A DNA stretch of 64,000 nt from Citrobacter sp. On2M (GTDB lineage: Bacteria > Pseudomonadota > Gammaproteobacteria > Enterobacterales > Enterobacteriaceae). A program made the translations under genes and the position numbers. Location: contig NZ_WPCV01000004.1 in the NCBI RefSeq assembly GCF_018035235.1, positions 930,001 through 994,000 of the forward strand, given 5' to 3'. The notes beneath the pieces are model-generated. The model saw nothing but the letters and a program-made list of their open reading frames with translations. It did no database searches and was not told the origin of the DNA. Below are positions 1 to 12,131 of the stretch, piece after piece (position 1 is the stretch's first letter; each line of letters starts with the position of its first letter).

Positions 1-21
1 GGTTGGTAATTCTTAAAAGTT

Positions 22-254
22 ATCATTAGCACGGTAAACGTTTTAATAATCAATCAGTGAACGGCGGTGTGGAGGCGCTGGGACTTCTTTCGCAGGCGTT
101 TTCACTGCAGGGAGGATTGTGGGATGCCGTCAGTGATTTGAGTGACCATATGGGGAATGTCGGGTTTGCCATTATTGGCGTCTTTATCGGTTGCTGGATT
201 TTTTCTGCACTAAACTACCGTTGGAAAAAATACGACGGACTGACGTTTAGTTGA
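22..254 (+). pseudogene. 3' remnant of a NiCoT (HoxN/NixA-type) nickel/cobalt transporter
   Basis: The frame ending at 254 encodes about 60 residues (GGVEALGLL near its start, then a hydrophobic segment GFAIIGVFIGCWIF and a basic end YRWKKYDG) that I recognise as the C-terminus of NiCoT-family nickel/cobalt permeases. Upstream the frame is closed by TAG at 27-29. A neighbouring frame (22-57, reading ISTVNVLII) looks like the preceding part of the same helix and stops at TGA 58-60, so at least one frameshift separates them. The 5' part lies outside the window or is lost. The family call rests on memory of the C-terminal motif. The pseudogene call rests on the visible stops, but a sequencing error cannot be excluded. 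Confidence 0.6.
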
Positions 255-431
255 GACAAAAAGACGGTTTTAAAATAGTGGGAACGAAATATAGGGAGCG
301 AGAAGGTGAGCGGCCATTCAAAAATGTAGAATGGAGCTGGAGGGCGTTTGTATGCCTGTTATGCAGTCGAGTTTGTGTGACAGTGTAACGCAAAGGGTGG
401 GTTTGCCGATCAATATGACCGGCTCGGTGGA

Positions 432-1166
432 TTACTTCTGAGGCCCGACATCCCAGGCATGCGGCGCGAACAGATAACCTTTGTTGCGTATCGTTTTGAT
501 TCGGTAGGGTTCCGTCGCGTTATCGAGCAGTTTTTTGCGTAACCGGGAAATTGCGACATCGACACTGCGATCCATGCCGTCATAACTTACACCGCGCAGA
601 TTTTTCAGCAACGCATCGCGGTCCATAATTTGCCCGGCATGAGTTGCCAGTTCCCACAGTAATTCGAAATCGGCGGTGGAAAGAGATACCTGCTCGCCGC
701 CAAGCAGCACGGAACGATTGGTTGGGTCGATGGCGAGTGTGCCAAAGCGCAGCGTGGCGTGTGGTGTGATTGTTGCCGCCTGAATGCCTTTAGACTGCGC
801 AGAGTGTTCATTCTGGCGCAGATGCAGGCGCAGGCGGGCCAGCAGCACCGCTGGTGGCGTTGTTTTCAGAATATAATCGCAGGCCCCCATTTCCAGCGCC
901 AGAATATGGTTCATGTCGCTGTCCAGCGAGGTAAGCAGGACAATCGGACCCTGCCAGCGCCCACGCAAATCGCGGCAGATAGTCATCCCATCTTTGCCCG
1001 GCAGCATGATATCTAATAACACCAGGTCGGGTTGAACTTGCAGGATTTTCTCCTCGGCTAAATCGCCACGAGGTTCCACGATAACCTCAATATCATGCCG
1101 AGCCAGATAGGCCGCGATCAGCGAACCCACTTCGGGATCATCTTCAACAAATACGATGGTATTCAT
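432..1166 (-). CDS. rstA: Response regulator RstA
   Basis: A 244-residue OmpR/PhoB-type response regulator. The receiver domain occupies roughly residues 1-120 (acidic pocket VEDD, phosphoacceptor Asp in LLDIMLPG near residue 52, Lys in the KTTP turn) and a winged-helix DNA-binding domain residues 145-235. In E. coli RstA works with the kinase RstB, is induced by PhoP, and activates asr and others; an RstA-box match lies before asr in this window. In K-12 rstB follows rstA directly, but here the downstream 430 bases hold only a permease remnant on the other strand, so rstB is absent or moved. Start ATG fits the family length. Confidence 0.95.
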   Translation of the reverse strand: MNTIVFVEDDPEVGSLIAAYLARHDIEVIVEPRGDLAEEKILQVQPDLVLLDIMLPGKDGMTICRDLRGRWQGPIVLLTSLDSDMNHILALEMGACDYILKTTPPAVLLARLRLHLRQNEHSAQSKGIQAATITPHATLRFGTLAIDPTNRSVLLGGEQVSLSTADFELLWELATHAGQIMDRDALLKNLRGVSYDGMDRSVDVAISRLRKKLLDNATEPYRIKTIRNKGYLFAPHAWDVGPQK

Positions 1167-1221
1167 ATCATTAATTTTGAATATAAAACGTCAACATACA
1201 CCGCCCTCGTTTTTCCTTCCA

Positions 1222-1238
1222 TTAATCTTTTCTAAACA
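1222..1238 (-). promoter_or_regulatory. Possible weak PhoP box upstream of rstA
   Basis: On the minus strand TGTTTA, five bases, then GATTAA resembles the PhoP direct repeat (T/G)GTTTA-N5-(T/G)GTTTA: the first half is perfect and the second matches 4 of 6. rstA is a known PhoP target in E. coli. I could not place a good -10 at the usual 12 bases, so the call is tentative. Confidence 0.3.
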
Positions 1239-1292
1239 AGAATGCTTCCGTTATGCTAGAGGCTGATGTTATTGATGTGTTAAGGCAGAGTG

Positions 1293-1628
1293 ATGGGACT
1301 CGTTATAAAAGCGGCGCTCGGTGCGCTGGTGGTGGTGTTGATTGGTTTGCTGGCGAAAACAAAGAATTACTATATTGCCGGATTAATTCCGTTGTTCCCA
1401 ACCTTTGCGTTGATTGCCCACTACATCGTGGCCAGTGAACGTGGGATCGAGGCGCTGCGTACAACCATTGTATTCAGCATGTGGTCGATTATTCCTTATT
1501 TTGTCTACCTCGTTTCGCTGTGGTATTTCACTGGATTTATACGTTTGCCTGTCGCGCTCGGCAGTTCAGTGGTGTGCTGGGGCCTGAGCGCGTGGTTGCT
1601 GATTTTCTGTTGGATTAAACTGCATTAA
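1293..1628 (+). CDS. ydgC: Inner-membrane protein YdgC (GlpM family)
   Basis: A 111-residue very hydrophobic protein with about four membrane helices, matching E. coli YdgC in length and opening (MGLVIKAALGALVVV). Its function is unknown; it belongs to the GlpM-like small membrane proteins. A GTG directly upstream (1290) is also in frame, but the ATG at 1293 gives the family length and sits behind an AAGG-like ribosome site. It is divergent from rstA, and its stop overlaps the convergent folM stop by 3 bases. Confidence 0.9.
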   Translation: MGLVIKAALGALVVVLIGLLAKTKNYYIAGLIPLFPTFALIAHYIVASERGIEALRTTIVFSMWSIIPYFVYLVSLWYFTGFIRLPVALGSSVVCWGLSAWLLIFCWIKLH

Positions 1629-2347
1629 CGCAGATGACGTCCACCATCAAGGGCAAAACTACGTCCGGTGACAAAACAGCTGGTTAGCAGATAGTCAATT
1701 AAATCAATGACCTCTTTTTCACCTGGCGCTGTTTTCATCAGGGATTTATTTAATGCCTGCTGGCGATACTCTGCATCGTCACCCTCGTTAAACAGGATTA
1801 GCGAAGGGGCAATGGCGTTCACTTTCACTTCCGGCGCCAGTTTACGCGCGAACGAGCGGGTCATATTATCCAGCGCCGCTTTACTGGCAGCATAGGCAAT
1901 GTGCTTATCGCTGCCGCGCTCCACCACATAATCCGTAAAATGGATAATATCGCTGGCTGCGTGTCCATGACCGCGCAGCAATCCTTCAAGCGCATGGTTA
2001 AGCAGGTAGGGCGTATTGACGTGAATTTGCATCATACCTGACAGCACGTCGGTCAGCGGAGTGCCGGGTTTTTCTGCAAGCCAGGCACTGGCATTATGCA
2101 CAATGGCGCGCAGGCCATTGGTATGAGCCTTAACTTCATCAGCAAAGGCCAGCACGCCTTCATCGCTGGAGAAATCAGCCTGGATACACAGCGCGCCCGC
2201 ACCCCGTAGGCCATCAATGGCGGGGTAATGCGTACGGTAGCTGACGATAACCGGCTGTTTTTGATTCAGAAAATGCCATGCAACGGCGAGGCCGATGCGA
2301 CGGCCTCCACCGGTGATAAGAATTGGCAATGGGGGTTTTTGACCCAT
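1625..2347 (-). CDS. folM: Dihydromonapterin reductase FolM
   Basis: A 240-residue short-chain dehydrogenase/reductase. The NADPH loop TGGGRRIG near the start is the TGxxxGxG motif with an Arg pair typical of FolM, and the catalytic Tyr-Lys pair lies in YAASK. FolM reduces dihydromonapterin to tetrahydromonapterin, with weak dihydrofolate reductase activity. The start was moved from the longest frame (2359) to the ATG four codons in, giving MGQKPPLPILITGG as in the family. Its 3' end overlaps ydgC tail to tail. Confidence 0.92.
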   Translation of the reverse strand: MGQKPPLPILITGGGRRIGLAVAWHFLNQKQPVIVSYRTHYPAIDGLRGAGALCIQADFSSDEGVLAFADEVKAHTNGLRAIVHNASAWLAEKPGTPLTDVLSGMMQIHVNTPYLLNHALEGLLRGHGHAASDIIHFTDYVVERGSDKHIAYAASKAALDNMTRSFARKLAPEVKVNAIAPSLILFNEGDDAEYRQQALNKSLMKTAPGEKEVIDLIDYLLTSCFVTGRSFALDGGRHLR

Positions 2348-2383
2348 CGTAATCTCCATGTGTCGCGAACGATGGGGATAACG

Positions 2384-3766
2384 TTACCCCATCAGCATCC
2401 AGGTCGCCGGAACAGAAGCTACAAGCAGCAGGCCGATCAGCGCAATCTCCTGGCGGTTTAATACTTTTTCATGCTCGTGTGTTTTTCGGGCATACAGGAA
2501 AACCAGCAGTCCCGGCGCATACAACACCACAGACAGCAGCAGGTGCATCGGACCTGATGCATACAATAACCATATACCATAAATACTGGCGCCGACACCG
2601 ACAGCCCTATGAAGCGGACGAGAGGCGATTTTCACCAGGAAGGCACCGACCAGGAAATAGGGCACCAGAATCATTTCTGAGGCGATGGTCAGTAACGTAT
2701 TGTAGTCCGAACCTGTAAGCCAGATCAGTACCAGACAGAACTGGACGGAAATGTTGGTCAGCCACAGCGATGCGGAAGGTGCGCCTTGTGCATTCTGGCG
2801 GGCAAAGATGCGCGGGAAGGCTTTGTGTGTGGCGGCGAGGAACGGTACTTCCGCCGCCATAATCGTCCAGCTTAAATAGGCGCCGCACACTGAGACAATC
2901 AGACCTGCAGCAATAATTATTTCGCCCCATGGCCCCATCATTTTAACCATCAGACCGGCCATTGATGGGTTACGGATTTCCGCCAGTTCGGGACGCGCGA
3001 CAACGCCCAGAGACAGCAAAGTGACCAGCAGGTATACGCCCAGCGCGGCGAGTACCGCCAGCAGCGTAGCACGCCCGACATCGCGTTTGTTTTTGGCTCT
3101 GGCAGAAACCACTACCGCACCTTCCACACCGATGAATACCCACAGGGTAATGAGCATGGTGTTTTTAACCTGCTCCCAGACGGGAACGCCCAATGCAACG
3201 CCGGTAAAATCAAGGGTAAAGGTGTCTAGCTTAAACAGCATGAAAGCCAGCACGATAAACAGACCCAGCGGCAGTAACTTCGCCAGCGTGGCGACCAGGT
3301 TAATACTGGCTGCGGTTTGCACACCGCGGAGCACAAGAAAGTGTACGACCCACAGTAGCACCGATGCGCCAACGATCGCCTGCCAGGTATTACCGTCGCC
3401 AAACAGACGTAACTCTGGCGTATCGGTAAAGAAGCTGAGTGCAGAGAAAACGATGACCAGATAAGAAACGTTAGCGATAACGGCACACAGCCAGTATCCC
3501 CACGCGGAGCAGAAGCCAATCAGTTCGCCGAAACCTTCCCGCGCATAGCTAAAGATGCCGCCGTCCAGTTCAGGACGGATACGCGTGAGGATCAGCATGG
3601 CAAAGGCGAGCAACAGGATACCCGCGCCGGTAATTGCCCAACCAATCAGTAATGCGGCCGGACTGGCTACTGCCGCCATATTTTGTGGCAGGCTAAACAC
3701 GCCAGCGCCAAGCATTGAGCTTAAAACCAGCGCTGTCAGCGCGCTCAGACCCAATTTCTTTTCCAT
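2384..3766 (-). CDS. ydgI: Basic amino acid/polyamine antiporter YdgI (ArcD-like)
   Basis: A 460-residue APC-superfamily transporter with about 12 predicted membrane helices, the same length as E. coli YdgI, a putative arginine:ornithine antiporter. The N-terminal signature (LSSMLGAGVFSLPQNMA) is the unwound TM1 substrate segment of APC antiporters. It is codirectional with folM (gap 36 bases) and may be cotranscribed with it. Substrate specificity is inferred from family, not from residues I can verify. There are no adjacent arc genes, so a role in arginine deiminase metabolism is not supported by context. Confidence 0.88.
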   Translation of the reverse strand: MEKKLGLSALTALVLSSMLGAGVFSLPQNMAAVASPAALLIGWAITGAGILLLAFAMLILTRIRPELDGGIFSYAREGFGELIGFCSAWGYWLCAVIANVSYLVIVFSALSFFTDTPELRLFGDGNTWQAIVGASVLLWVVHFLVLRGVQTAASINLVATLAKLLPLGLFIVLAFMLFKLDTFTLDFTGVALGVPVWEQVKNTMLITLWVFIGVEGAVVVSARAKNKRDVGRATLLAVLAALGVYLLVTLLSLGVVARPELAEIRNPSMAGLMVKMMGPWGEIIIAAGLIVSVCGAYLSWTIMAAEVPFLAATHKAFPRIFARQNAQGAPSASLWLTNISVQFCLVLIWLTGSDYNTLLTIASEMILVPYFLVGAFLVKIASRPLHRAVGVGASIYGIWLLYASGPMHLLLSVVLYAPGLLVFLYARKTHEHEKVLNRQEIALIGLLLVASVPATWMLMG

Positions 3767-3911
3767 TTCTATCCAGTTACAAAAACGAGAGTGAGAGAAT
3801 AATTATTTTGGCAAACCGCATAAAAATGGTGAAAGCCACTAAGGCGCGGGATTTTACGGAGAGAAGAGATTGCATGCAATGGGGATAGGCAGATTTGTGA
3901 CTAAAAATGCT

Positions 3912-3937
3912 AAAGGCGGCATAAAGCCGCCTTTTAA
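3912..3937 (-). terminator. Terminator between ydgH and ydgI
   Basis: A perfect 6-bp GC stem (GGCGGC/GCCGCC) with a five-base loop, flanked by T-rich sequence on both strands. It sits just past the ydgH stop and probably ends ydgH transcription. Confidence 0.8.
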
Positions 3938-3952
3938 TGTTACTAATGACGA

Positions 3953-4897
3953 TTACTTGTACAGGTCAGCGCTGATCGTAATGTTGTTACCACGTTCAGA
4001 CCACTGGCGAGTGATGTGATAGTATTTCGCGCCTTTCTTCGCAGCGCGTTTGGCCACCTGGTACGAGATTTCGGTCATGTTGCCATAGTTACCGGTGAAC
4101 TTGATGCTGTCGAACGGAACCATCATGGCGGCAGTCGCTTTGTTCAGTTCTTCAACTTTCGTTCCATCCGGCAGCGTGACAGTGTAACGCCCACCTTTGG
4201 TGGATTGCGTTTCGAAGAAGCGACCCACTTCAGCGCTCGGAGACGCGGTAGTCGCAACGCCCGGGATCTCAACTTTCTTCGCGGCTTCCCCACCTGCTGC
4301 TAATGCGGCGCGACCGGCATCAGAGTCAGCTGGGATCGCATCAGGGCTTTGCACAACGCGTTTTTTCGCATCAGCTTTGTAGATAAATGCAGTAATACGT
4401 TGGTTGCCGCCCTGGTTGGCATCGACCTGGCGCACGATATAGAAGGAGTAAGCACCTTTCTCTTTCGCCGCTTTGGTGATGGCATCGTTCACTTCAGGTT
4501 GGCTGCGGTAGAAACCCTGCACCGTAACGGTATCATAAGGTTCTATCAAAACGGCCTGATCTTTGGGTAATTCCATTACACCGTTAATGATACGGTTTTT
4601 GGATGCTTCCGCTTTTTCAGCGTCGGCTTTGTAAACGTCAGCGACAACGCGCCAGTTACCGCCGCTGCCAAAATCTGAGGTATCAACAACATAAAAGGAG
4701 GCTGCACCGTCTTTATCTGCACGGCGTGATACGGCAGTCACCGCATCACCGATCGCATTAAAACGACCGGTAACCACAATGCGGTCATAGGGTTTAAGGG
4801 CTGCAGCTTGCTCCGGCGTCAATTCTGTCGCTGCATTTACAGAAAAAGCAGTCGCAGAAATAAGTGCGGACGCCAGGAAAGTGTTCTTAAGCTTCAT
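3953..4897 (-). CDS. ydgH: Periplasmic DUF1471 protein YdgH
   Basis: A 314-residue secreted protein: Sec signal peptide over about residues 1-22 ending at VNAA, then three DUF1471/YhcN-type repeats (cores at about residues 35-75, 115-155 and 260-300, each with a F/Y-D, V/G and SFY or KYY pattern). YdgH is the three-repeat founder of this enterobacterial periplasmic family, associated with stress and biofilm but of unclear biochemical function. Length equals the E. coli protein. It has its own terminator and a long upstream region shared with pntA. Confidence 0.93.
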   Translation of the reverse strand: MKLKNTFLASALISATAFSVNAATELTPEQAAALKPYDRIVVTGRFNAIGDAVTAVSRRADKDGAASFYVVDTSDFGSGGNWRVVADVYKADAEKAEASKNRIINGVMELPKDQAVLIEPYDTVTVQGFYRSQPEVNDAITKAAKEKGAYSFYIVRQVDANQGGNQRITAFIYKADAKKRVVQSPDAIPADSDAGRAALAAGGEAAKKVEIPGVATTASPSAEVGRFFETQSTKGGRYTVTLPDGTKVEELNKATAAMMVPFDSIKFTGNYGNMTEISYQVAKRAAKKGAKYYHITRQWSERGNNITISADLYK

Positions 4898-6952
<2,055 letters not shown>

Positions 6953-6959
6953 GGGGTAA

Positions 6960-8351
<1,392 letters not shown>

Positions 8352-8368
8352 TCGTCAGCGAAAACTGA

Positions 8369-8395
8369 AACGGCCTCTGCGGAGGCCGTTTTTAT
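8369..8395 (+). terminator. Rho-independent terminator of pntAB
   Basis: A perfect 9-bp stem AACGGCCTC/GAGGCCGTT with a TGCG loop followed by T-rich sequence, 18 bases after the pntB stop. It may also stop the convergent tqsA transcript. Confidence 0.92.
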
Positions 8396-8396
8396 T

Positions 8397-9431
8397 TTAC
8401 TCTTTATTGAGATCGCTCAGTAACACGGCAATGCTTTGACCGCCATTGGTTTGCTCAAGCGCGATTTTCACAATGATGGTTAGCGGAACAGAAAGCAGCA
8501 TCCCGACAGGGCCGAGCAGCCAACCCCAGAAGATTAACGACAAAAATACCACCAGTGTAGACAGTCCAAGTCCACGCCCCATGATCCGCGGCTCAAGGAT
8601 ATTCCCAAACACCAGGTTAATGACCAGGTAGCCAGCCAAAACAACGAGAGCGTCATAAAGGCCGCTAAATACCAGAACCTGAGCAATAGGGGGAATGGCT
8701 GCCAGCACCGAACCGATATTAGGAATATAGTTGAGGGCAAACGCCAGCAATCCCCAGACAAAGGCGAAGCGTACGTCCAGCGCGGCGAGCATGCTCCAGG
8801 CCACCAGCCCGGTGACAATGCTGATCGCCGTTTTTAGCACCAGATAGTGGGATACGCTGTCGATGGCGCGTTGAATCGCTGCCATTCCCTCAATAGGGCG
8901 GCTCATCATTTGTTTTAGCTTATTGGGCAATTGCGGTACTTCCAGCAGCATAAAAACCACCGTCAGCAACAGTAAAAATATCGATGACATGGCATTCGAA
9001 AGCTGTGCCAGCAAATTGGTCACCAGCGTCATTGCCGCGTTTGGATCGATATATTTGACAAGTTCATCCACAGAAACGCCGATTCCTGCGCGTTGTAGCC
9101 ACGGCTCAAGATTTTTTAGCGGGACTACCAGTGAAGATCGATACTGTGGCAGCGTACGCGCAAGTTCATTTAAGGATGTACCTAAATACGCTAATAGCAG
9201 CACCATTAGCATCACAATAATTACGATGAGCAATGACACCGCGACTACACGCGGGATGCGAAGTTTGACCAACCACTGCACCACGGGGTTAAGCACAACG
9301 GCAATAAATAACGCCAAAATAAAGGGAACGATGATATCTGCGGCAAAGCGGATGCCGCTCAGGATGATCACCAACATGCCCAGCATAATGACTATTTTAA
9401 GACCGTTAAGCGTGATGATCGGTTTTGTCAT
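8397..9431 (-). CDS. tqsA: AI-2 exporter family protein TqsA
   Basis: A 344-residue membrane protein of the AI-2E/PerM family with about seven to eight helices; near-identical to E. coli TqsA (YdgG), including [20 protein letters not shown] at the start and [13 protein letters not shown] at the end. It is reported to export autoinducer-2 and influence biofilm; more distant relatives are sodium/proton antiporters, so substrate breadth is open. It is convergent with pntB and monocistronic by context. Confidence 0.93.
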   Translation of the reverse strand: MTKPIITLNGLKIVIMLGMLVIILSGIRFAADIIVPFILALFIAVVLNPVVQWLVKLRIPRVVAVSLLIVIIVMLMVLLLAYLGTSLNELARTLPQYRSSLVVPLKNLEPWLQRAGIGVSVDELVKYIDPNAAMTLVTNLLAQLSNAMSSIFLLLLTVVFMLLEVPQLPNKLKQMMSRPIEGMAAIQRAIDSVSHYLVLKTAISIVTGLVAWSMLAALDVRFAFVWGLLAFALNYIPNIGSVLAAIPPIAQVLVFSGLYDALVVLAGYLVINLVFGNILEPRIMGRGLGLSTLVVFLSLIFWGWLLGPVGMLLSVPLTIIVKIALEQTNGGQSIAVLLSDLNKE

Positions 9432-9849
9432 GTGTATTCCTTCGTTTTTATTTTGAACCTTAATAATAATGTGACTTGCGTCGAGTCGTTATAATAAAAA
9501 TCAAACGCACTGAGTAAAGAAGTGAAAAGGTTTTGAGTTCGTATTGAAGCTATGATACAAATCATCTGTGTTTAACTACCGAGGACAATTATCATCCGCG
9601 ATGATGAGAAGCAACACTGCGGATAATTGTAATATTATGGACAATATGTTCAGGATGTTTTTGCGTTTACCTACACTTCTTCGTACTTCTTCCTCTTTCC
9701 TGCTTGCAGGTGAGCAACACTGGCGCAACGCGCTATAGTCCCTTCTTCTGCCTGAGCTGGCGCTGCGCGCTGAGCTAACTCACTTTATTTTTTTGGTTTA
9801 CTGCATGCAGTAGGCCCAAAGGACTATATTCTCACGCAGGAGAAGCATC
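9432..9849. other. 418-bp leader/promoter region between tqsA and mdtJ
   Basis: No coding frame is supported. It contains an interrupted inverted repeat (ACAATTAT at 9585-9592 with CGC at 9597-9599, answered by GCG at 9619-9621 and ATAATTGT at 9623-9630), with TCATC/GATGA nested inside, and a perfect 14-bp palindrome at 9799-9812. The mdtJ ribosome site (CAGGAGAAG) is at its right end. The E. coli mdtJI genes are controlled by spermidine and H-NS, and the AT-rich long leader fits that. Which repeat is functional is unknown. Confidence 0.5.
9799..9812. repeat. 14-bp perfect palindrome upstream of mdtJI
   Basis: TACTGCATGCAGTA reads the same on both strands and ends 37 bases before the mdtJ start. 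Its place near the expected transcription start makes it a candidate operator, but no known regulator consensus was recognised. Confidence 0.5.
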
Positions 9850-10212
9850 ATGTTTTACTGGATATTATTAGGTCTGGCCATCGCGGCTGAAATTACCGGT
9901 ACGCTTTCAATGAAATGGGCAAGCGTCGGTCATGGTAATTCGGGCTTTATTTTAATGCTGGTAATGATCGCCTTATCGTATATTTTTCTCAGTTTTGCCG
10001 TTAAAAAAATTGCCCTTGGTGTGGCCTATGCCCTGTGGGAAGGGATCGGTATTTTATTTATTACGCTATTTAGCGTGCTGTTATTTGACGAAACCTTGTC
10101 CACACTGAAGGTGGCAGGACTGGCTTCGCTGGTGGTCGGCATTGTGCTGATCAAATCCGGCACCCGAAAGCCTGTTAAACCGGGCAAAGAGGTGACTCAT
10201 GCAACAGTTTGA
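9850..10212 (+). CDS. mdtJ: Spermidine export protein MdtJ
   Basis: A 120-residue SMR-family protein with four membrane helices and the membrane-embedded Glu of SMR transporters near residue 14-15 ([13 protein letters not shown]). MdtJ and MdtI form a heteromeric complex that excretes spermidine in E. coli. The 14-base overlap with mdtI shows translational coupling. Ribosome site GGAGAAG lies at the usual distance. speG, the other spermidine-detoxifying gene, is also in this window. Confidence 0.94.
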   Translation: MFYWILLGLAIAAEITGTLSMKWASVGHGNSGFILMLVMIALSYIFLSFAVKKIALGVAYALWEGIGILFITLFSVLLFDETLSTLKVAGLASLVVGIVLIKSGTRKPVKPGKEVTHATV

Positions 10213-10528
10213 ATGGGTTCACGGTGCCTGGCTGGGTATGGCCATCGTGTTAGAAATCGTCGCTAACGTCTTTTTGAAATTTTCCGATGGTTTTCGCCGC
10301 AAGATTTATGGCGTGCTGTCGTTGGCTGCTGTATTAGCGGCCTTTAGCGCGCTGTCGCAAGCGGTAAAAGGTATCGATCTTTCTGTGGCTTATGCCTTGT
10401 GGGGCGGATTCGGTATTGCCGCAACGTTAGCGGCTGGTTGGGTGCTGTTTGGTCAGCGCCTGAATAATAAGGGCTGGATCGGTGTGGTACTGCTGCTGGC
10501 CGGAATGATAATGATAAAACTTGCCTGA
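10199..10528 (+). CDS. mdtI: Spermidine export protein MdtI
   Basis: A 109-residue SMR-family partner of MdtJ with four helices and the conserved Glu in [15 protein letters not shown]. Both subunits are needed for spermidine excretion in E. coli. It starts inside mdtJ. Length and sequence agree with the E. coli protein. Confidence 0.94.
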   Translation: MQQFEWVHGAWLGMAIVLEIVANVFLKFSDGFRRKIYGVLSLAAVLAAFSALSQAVKGIDLSVAYALWGGFGIAATLAAGWVLFGQRLNNKGWIGVVLLLAGMIMIKLA

Positions 10529-10533
10529 TATCC

Positions 10534-10559
10534 GTGCTGCCCGGTAATGCGGGCAGCAC
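10534..10559. terminator. Bidirectional hairpin between mdtI and ydgD
   Basis: A perfect 10-bp stem GTGCTGCCCG/CGGGCAGCAC with a six-base loop lies between the convergent stops. Neither side has a long T run, so it may need help to terminate. Confidence 0.7.
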
Positions 10560-10562
10560 ATG

Positions 10563-11384
10563 TTAATCCTTCGCCAACTCTTCCAGCTTATCGCGAAAAC
10601 CGGTCACGGATATGGCGCGATTATCTGCCCGCCAGCGATCTTTGGCAGCCGGAGCGGAGCTTTGCACACCAATCAACTGCCAGCCAGACTCGGTCTGCAG
10701 CATCAATGGCGAACCGCTGTCACCCGGAAGCGTGTCGCACTGGTGTGACAAGACGGTATTCTGTGCCCAGCCGGTCACGACACAATCCTGATGCGTGTAC
10801 AGGTCGTCCAGATGATCTTCTGGATAGCCCGACTGGGTGACTTTACGATCTGCAGTTTTTAACGCTGCGGTTAACGCGTCTTTGTCGCCGTTAAACAGTG
10901 GCAGCGGTGTGATGCCCGAAGGCGGATTACGCAGTACCACCAGACCAAAATCCCACGGGGCTGCGGCAGGCGGCACTATCCAGCCATCACCATCGGCTTT
11001 TAAACGTTTGGCAAGTGAGGGCGCAACCCGTCCTTCAATGTCGTGGATTTCATAGCGCCATAGACCCTTTTTAGACACGAAGCGCAATGCGACGGCCTTG
11101 TCCGGTTTGCCTTTCGGGGGCGTGAGTAAGCAGTGTCCGGCTGTCAGGGCCAGATGTGGCGAAATAAGCGTGGCGGTACACAGGTTACCGCTGGCGGTTT
11201 CCAGTTGCCCGATAGCGTCCCACGGCGATTGTGTCGGGTCAGTCACCTTTATGCGATCGTCATGACCAAAAAACAGCGTTTTTATATTTTCTGCTTCAGC
11301 GCTGTCCGTTGCAGGCTTGTCCGCATGTGCAACGACAGGAAGTAAACAAAGTGAACCCAGTAATACAGCAATGGTTTTAGGCAT
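10563..11384 (-). CDS. ydgD: Putative trypsin-like serine protease YdgD
   Basis: A 273-residue exported protein: signal peptide to about VVAHA (residue 21), then a chymotrypsin-fold domain. The catalytic triad is visible: His84 in TAGHC, Asp145 in WDFGLVVL and Ser223 in GDSGSP. E. coli YdgD has the same length and is annotated as a periplasmic protease of unknown substrate. It is convergent with mdtI; ydgU lies 100 bases upstream on the same strand. Confidence 0.93.
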   Translation of the reverse strand: MPKTIAVLLGSLCLLPVVAHADKPATDSAEAENIKTLFFGHDDRIKVTDPTQSPWDAIGQLETASGNLCTATLISPHLALTAGHCLLTPPKGKPDKAVALRFVSKKGLWRYEIHDIEGRVAPSLAKRLKADGDGWIVPPAAAPWDFGLVVLRNPPSGITPLPLFNGDKDALTAALKTADRKVTQSGYPEDHLDDLYTHQDCVVTGWAQNTVLSHQCDTLPGDSGSPLMLQTESGWQLIGVQSSAPAAKDRWRADNRAISVTGFRDKLEELAKD

Positions 11385-11484
11385 ATCACGCTCTGGTGGG
11401 GAATTATGATTTTTAACAGCAAACCCTCAGTTAATACTATAGACGGGACGACGAGAAAGTGGGAGTAAAATCAGATAACTACAT

Positions 11485-11568
11485 TCAGGAAAGATAAAAA
11501 CGCATGGCGATGATGGCGCAAATTATCAGGGTAATAAGAATGAACTCAAAGCGGTAATGTGACACCAT
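11485..11568 (-). CDS. ydgU: Small membrane protein YdgU
   Basis: A 27-residue frame read on the minus strand: MVSHYRFEFILITLIICAI followed by IAMRFYLS and TGA. A strong ribosome site (GGAGGG, 5 bases before ATG) supports translation. The product is one hydrophobic helix flanked by basic residues and matches, from memory, the E. coli small protein YdgU, also found between ydgD and asr. Its function is unknown. It is too short for most gene finders. Confidence 0.88.
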   Translation of the reverse strand: MVSHYRFEFILITLIICAIIAMRFYLS

Positions 11569-11654
11569 TTTACCCTCCGAATGGCGGCGCTAAATCCGGT
11601 TGATTTAGCGCCGTTTGCTATGGCGTGGGGGACGCCACAGTGACTACAAAGACG

Positions 11655-12050
11655 TTATGCTGCAGGCTGAGCAGCCGGTTTAGCGGTGTCTTGTTTTACC
11701 GCTTTTTTGGTGTGTTTTTTAGCGGCCTGAGCTTTTTGCTCCGGCGCTTTCTGTTCTGCTACTGGTTTGGTTGCCGCTTTTTTTGTGTGTTTTTTAGCGG
11801 CCTGCGCTTTTTGCTCCGGCGCTTTCTGTTCTACTGCCGGCTTGGTTGTCGTTTTTTTAGTGTGTTTTTTGGCTGCCTGCGCTTTTTGCGGCGCTGCTTT
11901 GTGCTGTTTTTTGTGGTGAGTGGTTTTCGCCGGGGCTGCTTTGGTAGTTGCAGCAGCAGCCGGAGTGGTGGTAGCAGTTGTTTCAGCAGCAAATGCAGCA
12001 GAAGACAGACCCATAGCAGCGGCAACAACCAGAGCTAATACTTTTTTCAT
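11655..12050 (-). CDS. asr: Acid-shock protein Asr precursor
   Basis: A 131-residue periplasmic protein: signal peptide [21 protein letters not shown], then a low-complexity Ala/Lys/Thr/Gln/His region. Asr is strongly induced by acid and phosphate stress and is needed for acid adaptation. The ATG at 12050 follows a GAGGG ribosome site and gives the conserved MKKVLAL start; the upstream in-frame codons are leader. The block [11 protein letters not shown] occurs three times (residues 56-66, 81-91, 106-116) at a 25-residue period, making this protein about 30 residues longer than the K-12 one as I remember it. Confidence 0.94.
   Translation of the reverse strand: MKKVLALVVAAAMGLSSAAFAAETTATTTPAAAATTKAAPAKTTHHKKQHKAAPQKAQAAKKHTKKTTTKPAVEQKAPEQKAQAAKKHTKKAATKPVAEQKAPEQKAQAAKKHTKKAVKQDTAKPAAQPAA
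11703..11885 (-). repeat. 75-bp in-frame tandem repeat inside asr
   Basis: Three copies of a unit encoding [11 protein letters not shown] plus a linker such as [11 protein letters not shown], at 75-base spacing. The copies are nearly identical in DNA, so unequal crossing-over or slippage can change the number. Confidence 0.85.
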
Positions 12051-12131
12051 TCTCATACCCTCGATTTGGTTTTTCATTCAACCCCACTGCGGGGCCGTTG
12101 AAATAACTATATCGCTGTAATCACAGGGCTT

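Noticed and set aside
3869..3880. 12-bp palindrome ATTGCATGCAAT between ydgI and ydgH
   Set aside because: Short and AT-rich with no promoter alignment; not enough to call an operator.
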